Part shown: piece after piece, positions 58,375 to 64,000 of the stretch
Numbering within the stretch: the stretch's first letter is position 1
How the letters are laid out: every line of letters begins with the position of its first letter
Origin: CAYOZN01 sp964408455
Lineage (GTDB): Bacteria; Planctomycetota; Phycisphaerae; UBA1845; UTPLA1
NCBI GenBank assembly: GCA_964408455.1
Contig: CAYOZN010000007.1
Span: 144,707 to 208,706, forward strand
Length of the DNA: 64,000 nt
Reading direction: 5' to 3'
Notes under the pieces: model-generated
What the model was told of the DNA's origin: nothing
Database searches by the model: none
The model's input: only the letters and a program-made list of their open reading frames with translations
Position numbers and translations under genes: made by a program

Positions 58375-58614
58375 ATGCAGCCGGTCAAGCGTCCATTCAC
58401 GCGCAGGCAACGCACGAACATCGTGTACGGTATGCTGTGCTTCGTCGTCCTCCTCGTCACGATGCAGTTGTGGCTGCTTACCGCGACCATGAATGCCTGG
58501 CTGGGCGGCGACGAATCGGTCATCTGGCCGGCCGCCATCGCCAGCCTCCTGTGCCTGCTCCTGAATCTCGGCCTGCTTCGCTATCTCTATCGCATGGAGC
58601 GCGAACGACGGTGA
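58375..58614 (+). CDS. Small two-helix membrane protein (DUF6755-like)
   Basis: 79 residues. A basic N-terminus (PVKRPFTRRQRTNIVYG) precedes two hydrophobic helices (MLCFVVLLVTMQLWLLTA and WPAAIASLLCLLLNLGLLR), and the protein ends YRMERERR. It sits two bases after the Rieske stop and its own stop overlaps the GTG of the next gene. The tight spacing argues for a small subunit of the Rieske/ferredoxin complex. DUF6755 is a tentative match by size and context. Confidence 0.62.
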   Translation: MQPVKRPFTRRQRTNIVYGMLCFVVLLVTMQLWLLTATMNAWLGGDESVIWPAAIASLLCLLLNLGLLRYLYRMERERR

Positions 58615-59723
58615 CTGGCGAGCCCACCGCACCATCCGCCGTTGATCCTCGCACCAACGCGCAGCAGGCCCCCGCGGGCCTGGCCGGCATGCATCCGGCA
58701 TATTTCGGCATGGTCATGGCGACGGGCATCGTTTCGATCGCTGCGCATCTCAGGGGTCTGCGCGCCGTCGCCCTCGTGCTGCTCTATTCGAACATTGTGT
58801 TCTACCTCGTGCTCTGGGCCCTCGTGCTGGTGCGAATCGCGCGGCACCGCGATCGCGTCGTGGCCGATCTCATGCACCACGGCCGGTGCGTTGGTTTTTT
58901 CACCGTCGTTGCCGGGACGTGCGTGCTTGGCAGTCAGCTGCTTCTGATTGCCGGCTCCGGCCCGCTCGCGTGGACGTTGTGGCTGTTGGGGGGCGCGCTG
59001 TGGGCGGCCCTCACGTATACCATCATGACGATCCTGACGGTAAAGGAGACGAAGCCCACGCTTGCCGAAGGCATCAATGGCGGCTGGCTTCTGGCGGTCG
59101 TCGCCGCCCAGTCCGTGGCGGTCCTCGGATCGCAGCTCTCGACCCGCGTCGCCGTCGAGCATCAGCCGTTGCTGCTGTTCTTCTGTCTCGCCATGTGGCT
59201 CGGCGGCGGAATGCTCTACGTCTGGATCATCTCCCTGATTTTCTATCGCTATACCTTCTTCCCGCTGCATCCGTCCGATCTTGCGCCGCCGTACTGGATC
59301 AACATGGGCGCCGTCGCGATTTCCACCCTCGCCGGTACGATGCTGATCGCGAATGCCTCGTACTCTGCGGCGGTGCAGGACCTGTTGCCGTTTGTGAAGG
59401 GCGTGACGATCGCGTTCTGGGCGACCGCGACGTGGTGGATACCCATGCTGGTGGTGCTGGGTGTCTGGCGTCACGTGTACCGCCGCTTCCCGCTCAGGTA
59501 CGATCCGCTTTACTGGGGCGCGGTGTTCCCGCTGGGTATGTATACAACATGTACCTTCCGCCTGGGCGAAGTGCTCGATCTGCCGTTCCTCGCGACGCTG
59601 GCCCGGAGTTTTTTCTGGATCGCCCTTGCTGCCTGGGCGGCGGCTTTTTTCGGGCTGATGCTTGGTCTGCGAGCGGTTCCTGCGCGGGGACAGGCAAGTC
59701 AATCGGTCGCGAAAGGCGATTGA
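58611..59723 (+). CDS. TehA/SLAC1-family (TDT) anion channel
   Basis: 370 residues with ten hydrophobic segments. HPAYFGMVMATGIVSIAAHL is the first-helix signature of the tellurite-resistance/dicarboxylate transporter family, and helices near WATATWWIPMLVVLGVWRH match the fold. Family members include TehA, MAE1 and the plant anion channel SLAC1, which passes chloride and nitrate. The GTG start overlaps the previous stop (GTGA), implying coupling to the redox genes. A role in nitrate or nitrite passage is inferred from that position only. Confidence 0.8.
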   Translation: MTGEPTAPSAVDPRTNAQQAPAGLAGMHPAYFGMVMATGIVSIAAHLRGLRAVALVLLYSNIVFYLVLWALVLVRIARHRDRVVADLMHHGRCVGFFTVVAGTCVLGSQLLLIAGSGPLAWTLWLLGGALWAALTYTIMTILTVKETKPTLAEGINGGWLLAVVAAQSVAVLGSQLSTRVAVEHQPLLLFFCLAMWLGGGMLYVWIISLIFYRYTFFPLHPSDLAPPYWINMGAVAISTLAGTMLIANASYSAAVQDLLPFVKGVTIAFWATATWWIPMLVVLGVWRHVYRRFPLRYDPLYWGAVFPLGMYTTCTFRLGEVLDLPFLATLARSFFWIALAAWAAAFFGLMLGLRAVPARGQASQSVAKGD

Positions 59724-59811
59724 CTTTCGGACCGCACCGCTCTGAAATCGCCGCATCGCTGTCGGGCTGGTGGACCTCCTCCCACAGCAGGATTTCGGCG
59801 AAACAGACCAC

Positions 59812-59839
59812 TTGATTTTGCCGATGGAATGAATATCAT
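59812..59839 (+). promoter_or_regulatory. Promoter of the rrf2 gene with repeated GAATATCA
   Basis: TTGATT (59812-59817), a 16-base spacer and TATCAT (59834-59839). GAATATCA occurs at 59831-59838, over the -10 box, and again at 59852-59859, 21 bases on. This suggests autoregulation by the Rrf2 protein. Confidence 0.5.
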
Positions 59840-59876
59840 AGTTCCTTATCAGAATATCAAGAATTGAGCGGACGGC

Positions 59877-60305
59877 ATGCTATCCGTGACGGCACAATAC
59901 GCTCTGCGGGCCATGGCCTATCTCGCCGATGCCAACGGCGAGACCCCAGTCGGCGCCCGAGAAATCGCCGATCGCACCGGCGTTCCGCTTCAATATCTGT
60001 CTCGAATTCTTCGCGATGCCGTTCGAGCGGGACTGCTCGATTCGGCCCGCGGCGTCGGTGGCGGTTTTCGGCTGGCACGCCCGGCAAAAAAAATCACGCT
60101 GCTCGAAGTCCTGGCCCCCTTCGATGATGTGGTCGGGCGCTCGCGCTGCCCCTTTGGCCAGCCCATGTGTGATGACAGCCGGCCATGCGGATTTCACGAA
60201 TATTGGAAGCCGGTTTCCGGCGCTTATCGGCGGATGCTGGAGACGACGACTCTCGCCGATCTTGGCGTGGAGGGCCTGGGCGGGCCCAGCCGCCGGCGAA
60301 AATAG
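59877..60305 (+). CDS. Rrf2-family Fe-S cluster transcription regulator
   Basis: 142 residues. The winged helix has YALRAMAYLADANGE, IADRTGVPLQYLSRILRDA and RGVGGGFRLARPAKKITLLE. Three Cys at 91, 98 and 104 (CPFGQPMCDDSRPC) are spaced as in IscR and NsrR, so a redox- or NO-sensitive cluster is expected. It is divergent from nothing and leads straight into the diheme-cytochrome and molybdoenzyme genes. Their promoter and its own carry related ATATCA sequences, so it probably controls both. Confidence 0.9.
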   Translation: MLSVTAQYALRAMAYLADANGETPVGAREIADRTGVPLQYLSRILRDAVRAGLLDSARGVGGGFRLARPAKKITLLEVLAPFDDVVGRSRCPFGQPMCDDSRPCGFHEYWKPVSGAYRRMLETTTLADLGVEGLGGPSRRRK

Positions 60306-60344
60306 GAGCCGCTGACGGCCATTTTTTTTTATGGTCGGTTATTG

Positions 60345-60373
60345 TTGATATGTCGATCAAGAAATAGTATATT
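60345..60373 (+). promoter_or_regulatory. Promoter of the cytochrome c-molybdoenzyme operon with overlapping operator
   Basis: TTGATA (60345-60350), an ideal 17-base spacer and TATATT (60368-60373). The -35 box is part of the inverted repeat TTGAT-N6-ATCAA (60345-60360), the likely site of the Rrf2 regulator encoded just upstream. Confidence 0.65.
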
Positions 60374-60396
60374 AGAGCCCGAAAAGGGGACCGAAC

Positions 60397-62157
60397 ATGG
60401 CTCGCCGCATTCCGTCGCGATCGATCTGGATAGGAATCTGGTTATTGCCCGTCGCCGCCGTCTGGATTCACGCGCTGGGTAGTCTTTTCACCGACGCGGG
60501 AATGGCGTCGCGCCGTCAATCCGCCCGGGCGTCTGAGCAAACCGCGATGCGCGTCGCCGCCCAGGAGCAGACGACCGAGTTTCGCTCGCCGGAATCCCCG
60601 TCCCAACTCGAGCGCGGCCGGCAGATCTTCGCCCGCCAATGCGCCCTGTGCCATGGCGATGCCGGTGATGGCGGCGGGCGCTTTGCCTACCTCATGAATC
60701 CACGCCCGCGCGATTTCAAGAAGGGCAAGTTCAAGCTCGTCACCACCGTGAATCGCAATCCTTCGGACGCCGATCTGCTCCGCGTGATCCGGCGCGGCAT
60801 GCCCGGCTCCGCGATGCCGCCGTGGGGGCACCTGCCGGAGGCCGACCTCGCCGCACTCGTCGCATTCGTGAAATCGATCCGCCACGAGGCGGTCATGGCG
60901 GAACTGGAGCAGGGCGTTCTCGACGGATCGTTTGAGACCGGCGAAGTCGCCGAGCTGCTGGCGCTGCGCACCGAACCCGGCAAGCCGCTCGTGGTCCCGC
61001 CCGAAACGGCGTTCGACGATCTCCGATGGTTTCACGGCCGCCGCGTCTACCTGGAAGCGTGCGCGTCGTGCCATGGTGTTGACGGTCATCCGGTGCCGGA
61101 GGCCGTCAAGTACGACGAGGACGGCTATCCCGATCCGCCGCGATCGTTCGTCAATGGCATCTTCAAGGGCGGCATGGACGGCCCGTCGCTCTATGCCCGC
61201 ATCGTCCTCGGCATGCCGGGCACGCCGATGCCCGCTTTCGAAGGCATCTACAGCACCGACGAAATGTGGGACCTGATTCACTACGTCCAGTCGCTGGCCC
61301 GCAGCGGCTCGCAGGATCGCGCGCAGCTCCGCCAGGGTACGTTCAGCGCCCCGCGCGTGTCGTCGCTGCCATCCGGTCCCGCCGACGAAACCTGGAACCA
61401 GGCTCGACCGCTGTACGTCGCGATGACGCCGCTGTGGTGGGTCGACGATCGCGTCGAAGGTCTCATCGTGCAGGCCCTGCACGATGGCAATCAGCTGGCC
61501 TTCCGTCTCTCCTGGCTGGATGACTCCACCGACGATCGTGCCGTCCTCGTGGACGAATTCAGGGACGCCGTCGCCATTCAGTTCGCGCTCACGCCCGATC
61601 CACCCTTCTACATGGGCGATCGCCGCTCCGGCGGCGGCGTGAACATCTGGATGTGGAAGGCCGATCGTCAGGCCAATCTTGCCTCTGGCTACAGGGACGT
61701 CGATGCCGCCTATCCGGATCGAGTGGCGGACATGTATCCGGAGAGCGCCGCAGCCCGTGCCAAAGATATGGCATCGACCGAATGGCCGCACGGGGACATC
61801 GCCGAGCACGATCCGACTTTCATCACCGCCTGGGGCGCCGGCAATCTGGTCGCCGACCCCACGCTGAAAACGCCCGTCGAGTGCCTGACCGCGCGCGGGC
61901 CCGGCAGCCTCGCGAGCAGACCGTCGGCCGTCCAGCTCGTCGATGGCCAGGCCGCTTACGAACGCGGCGTCTGGGCCGTGCAGATGCAGAGGACGCTCGA
62001 ACTACCGTGCGATCACCACGATGAAGACAGTGCGCCGGAGCGCGTGTTCAAGTCGGGCGATTACCTGCCCGTCTCGTTCGCGATCTGGAATGGCGCCATG
62101 GGTGATCGCGATGGCAAGAAAAACATCAGCATCTGGCAGAACCTCGTCATCGAGTGA
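60397..62157 (+). CDS. Diheme cytochrome c with ethylbenzene-dehydrogenase-type heme-b domain (NxrC-like)
   Basis: 586 residues. A signal-like helix (about 10-30) precedes two cytochrome c domains. Heme motifs are CALCH (82-86) and CASCH (222-226), with distal Met candidates in GSAMPPWG and GTPMPAFEG. From about residue 340 an EB_dh-type domain follows (VAMTPLWWVDDRVEGLIVQA, VNIWMWKADRQ), as in gamma subunits of type II molybdoenzymes. Joining c-type and b-type heme domains in one chain makes it a long electron wire for the adjacent NarG/NXR-like enzyme. GGGGA lies six bases before the ATG. Confidence 0.85.
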   Translation: MARRIPSRSIWIGIWLLPVAAVWIHALGSLFTDAGMASRRQSARASEQTAMRVAAQEQTTEFRSPESPSQLERGRQIFARQCALCHGDAGDGGGRFAYLMNPRPRDFKKGKFKLVTTVNRNPSDADLLRVIRRGMPGSAMPPWGHLPEADLAALVAFVKSIRHEAVMAELEQGVLDGSFETGEVAELLALRTEPGKPLVVPPETAFDDLRWFHGRRVYLEACASCHGVDGHPVPEAVKYDEDGYPDPPRSFVNGIFKGGMDGPSLYARIVLGMPGTPMPAFEGIYSTDEMWDLIHYVQSLARSGSQDRAQLRQGTFSAPRVSSLPSGPADETWNQARPLYVAMTPLWWVDDRVEGLIVQALHDGNQLAFRLSWLDDSTDDRAVLVDEFRDAVAIQFALTPDPPFYMGDRRSGGGVNIWMWKADRQANLASGYRDVDAAYPDRVADMYPESAAARAKDMASTEWPHGDIAEHDPTFITAWGAGNLVADPTLKTPVECLTARGPGSLASRPSAVQLVDGQAAYERGVWAVQMQRTLELPCDHHDEDSAPERVFKSGDYLPVSFAIWNGAMGDRDGKKNISIWQNLVIE

Positions 62158-62198
62158 TCGCAGACGCAGGATCCAGGATTTGATTTGCGGAGAGTCTC

Positions 62199-64000
62199 AT
62201 GTCGGAACAGAACACAACAGGCCCCTCGCGACGCGAGTTCATTCAGACCGGTTGCGCCCTGGCCGCCGGCGGCACCGGCATCCTCGGCTGGACGTTTCAG
62301 GCCCTTGCCTCGCGGCCCGACGTCATCAACCCGCTGGCCGACTATCCCGCCCGCGACTGGGAGAAGATCTACCGCGACCAGTACGCCTATGACGGCAGCT
62401 TCAGCTGGGTCTGCTCGCCCAACGACACTCATGCCTGCCGCGTGAAGGCGTACACGCGTAATGGCGTCATCGTGCGCATGGGCACCCAATACGACTACGA
62501 AAAATATGCCGATTTGTACGGCAACCGTGCGACGGCCAACTGGAATCCCCGCCAGTGCGCCAAGGGCTACACCTATCACCGCCTGCTGTATGGCCCCTAT
62601 CGACTCAAGCACCCGATCATCCGCAAGGGCTGGAAGGCCTGGGCCGACGCCGGCTTTCCCGAATTGACGCCGGAGAACAAGACGAAGTTCAAGTTCGACA
62701 GCCGAGGCACCGACGTGCACGAGCGCATCGACTGGGAGAGCGCACTTCGATACATCGGCAAGGCATACGTGGTCATCGCGAAACGCTACAGCGGCGAGGA
62801 GGGCGCGCGGCGGCTGCGCGAGCAGGGCTATCCCGAAGAAATGGTCGCGGAAATGGGCGGCGCCGGCACCCGCACCTTCAAGATGCGCGGCGGCATGGGC
62901 CTGCTGGGTGTCATCGGCAAGTACGGCATGTACCGCCTGAACAACACGATGGCCCTGCTGGATGCGCACGTGCGAAAAGTCGGCCCCGAGGAGGCCAAGG
63001 GCGGTCGCAACTGGAGCAACTACACCTGGCACGGCGATCAGACGCCGGGGCAGCCCTGGGTGCACGGCCTCCAGAACAGCGACTGCGACTTCAACGATCT
63101 TCGCTTCAGCAAGCTGATCATCATGGATGGCAAGAACCTGGTCGAGAACAAGCTGCCCGACTCGCACTGGTTCATCGAGTGCATGGAGCGCGGCGGCCGC
63201 ATCGTGGTGATTGCGCCTGAATACGGCGCGCCGAGCACCAAGGCCGACTACTGGATGCCGATCCGGCCCGCCACCGACGCGGCACTGTGGCTGGGCGTCA
63301 CGCGGCTGATGATGGACAGAAAGTGGTACGTCGAGTCCTTCGTCAAACAGTTCACCGACTTTCCGCTGCTGGTCCGCACCGACACGCTTCAGCGCCTGCG
63401 CGCAGAAGAGGTCTTCCCCGAATACAAGAGCACCCTCGCCAAGGACGGACCCAGCTTCAAGGTGCAGGGGCTGACCGACGAACAGCACGCCAGGATCGGC
63501 GATCGCGTCATCTGGGATGCAAAATCGTCAAAGCCGGTCGCCATCACCCGCGACGACGTGGGCAAGCGGTTCGCCGGCCGGAAGATCGATCCGGCACTGG
63601 AGGGCACGTGGAAAATTCGACTCGTGGACGGCAGCGAAGTGGAAGTCATGACCCTCTGGTCGATGTACCGGGTGCACCTGGAGGACTATGACCTGCAAAC
63701 GGTCGCCGACATCACGCACTGTCCGGCAGAGATGATCGAGCGACTGGCCAGGGACATCTGGGAGACGACGGCTTCCGGCGGGCCGGTCGCCATTCACCAG
63801 GGCGAGGGCATCAACCACTGGTTCCACGCCACTGAGGCCAATCGCGCGGCACTGCTGCCGGTGCTGCTGACCGGGAACATCGGCAAGCCCGGCTCCGGCG
63901 TGCACGGATGGGCGGGCAACTACAAGGCGGCCCTGTTTCAGGGCAGCAAGATCACCGGTCCCGGCTTCAAGGGCTGGGTCGCGGAGGATCCGTTCCATCC
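62199..64000 (+). CDS. Tat-exported NarG/NXR-type molybdoenzyme, alpha subunit (partial, runs off window)
   Basis: 600 residues are present and the frame is open to the window end. A twin-arginine signal (SRREFIQ, R11-R12) shows export. The Fe-S ligands at the N-terminus are C72, D76, C80 and C120. The first position is Cys where NarG has His, and the second is Asp where NarG has Cys. IIMDGKNLVENKLPDSHWF, WMPIRPATDAALWLGVTR and INHWFHATEANRAALLP match the type II DMSO-reductase family. Candidates are periplasmic nitrate reductase or nitrite oxidoreductase. GGAG before 62199 sets the start. The beta subunit should lie downstream. Confidence 0.86.
   Translation, partial: MSEQNTTGPSRREFIQTGCALAAGGTGILGWTFQALASRPDVINPLADYPARDWEKIYRDQYAYDGSFSWVCSPNDTHACRVKAYTRNGVIVRMGTQYDYEKYADLYGNRATANWNPRQCAKGYTYHRLLYGPYRLKHPIIRKGWKAWADAGFPELTPENKTKFKFDSRGTDVHERIDWESALRYIGKAYVVIAKRYSGEEGARRLREQGYPEEMVAEMGGAGTRTFKMRGGMGLLGVIGKYGMYRLNNTMALLDAHVRKVGPEEAKGGRNWSNYTWHGDQTPGQPWVHGLQNSDCDFNDLRFSKLIIMDGKNLVENKLPDSHWFIECMERGGRIVVIAPEYGAPSTKADYWMPIRPATDAALWLGVTRLMMDRKWYVESFVKQFTDFPLLVRTDTLQRLRAEEVFPEYKSTLAKDGPSFKVQGLTDEQHARIGDRVIWDAKSSKPVAITRDDVGKRFAGRKIDPALEGTWKIRLVDGSEVEVMTLWSMYRVHLEDYDLQTVADITHCPAEMIERLARDIWETTASGGPVAIHQGEGINHWFHATEANRAALLPVLLTGNIGKPGSGVHGWAGNYKAALFQGSKITGPGFKGWVAEDPFH

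Noticed and set aside
60442..63488. Two long antisense frames across the cytochrome c and NXR-like genes
   Set aside because: The plus-strand genes carry CxxCH, Tat and Fe-S motifs; the antisense frames have none.

Overview
The window reads as a chromosomal segment of a GC-rich planctomycete, most likely of the Phycisphaerae type. Evidence for this: a prepilin-like H-domain protein, a PEP-CTERM protein, secreted proteins ending in dockerin-like EF-hand pairs, an ECF sigma factor beside a giant Ser/Thr kinase with TPRs, a GH10-like protein of planctomycete style, and LptE/BamD-type outer-membrane lipoproteins. No rRNA, tRNA, CRISPR array, phage or intact insertion sequence was recognised. The species assignment is inference.

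Layout. 1-19 kb is mainly housekeeping and envelope. It holds a cyclic-di-AMP synthase with its YbbR regulator, a 2-hydroxyacid dehydrogenase followed by an alkyltransferase-like protein, a catalytically defective GH10-like protein, an alkaline-phosphatase-superfamily enzyme and a GT-C glycosyltransferase. These are followed by a hydantoinase-like relic, BamD-like and LptE-like lipoproteins, FtsH, imidazolonepropionase, an orphan sensory-rhodopsin-transducer protein and a small lipoprotein. 18.1-22.6 kb is a signalling set: ECF sigma, a STAS-like protein, and a Ser/Thr kinase with TPRs.

22.6-35.2 kb looks like a beta-glucan utilisation locus. It contains an SSS sugar symporter, a GH3 beta-glucosidase, a LacI regulator with three matching palindromic operators, a prepilin-like protein, a PEP-CTERM protein, a large repeat protein and a GH16-CBM6 laminarinase-like enzyme, the last two with dockerin-like tails. 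A soluble hybrid histidine kinase follows. 37.8-47.8 kb is a minus-strand alpha-glucan operon in the order GlgE, TreS-maltokinase fusion, GlgB, GH57. It would turn trehalose into maltose-1-phosphate and then branched glucan.

48.3-64 kb is a respiratory / nitrogen-redox region. It has a NarI-like cytochrome b with a Cys-rich tail, a NasA-type molybdoenzyme, NnrS, a ferredoxin with four [4Fe-4S] motifs, a Tat-anchored Rieske protein, a TehA/SLAC1-family anion channel and an Rrf2 Fe-S regulator. These are followed by a diheme cytochrome c with an ethylbenzene-dehydrogenase-type heme-b domain and a Tat-exported NarG/NXR-type molybdoenzyme that runs off the window. Small accessory genes (DUF488, AlkD-like, ABM-like, amphi-Trp, YdeI/DUF1801) interrupt the region. 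The best candidates for something new are the paired molybdoenzyme systems with their Rrf2 switch, the operator-linked glucan locus with its shared secreted modules, and the leaderless-promoter signature.
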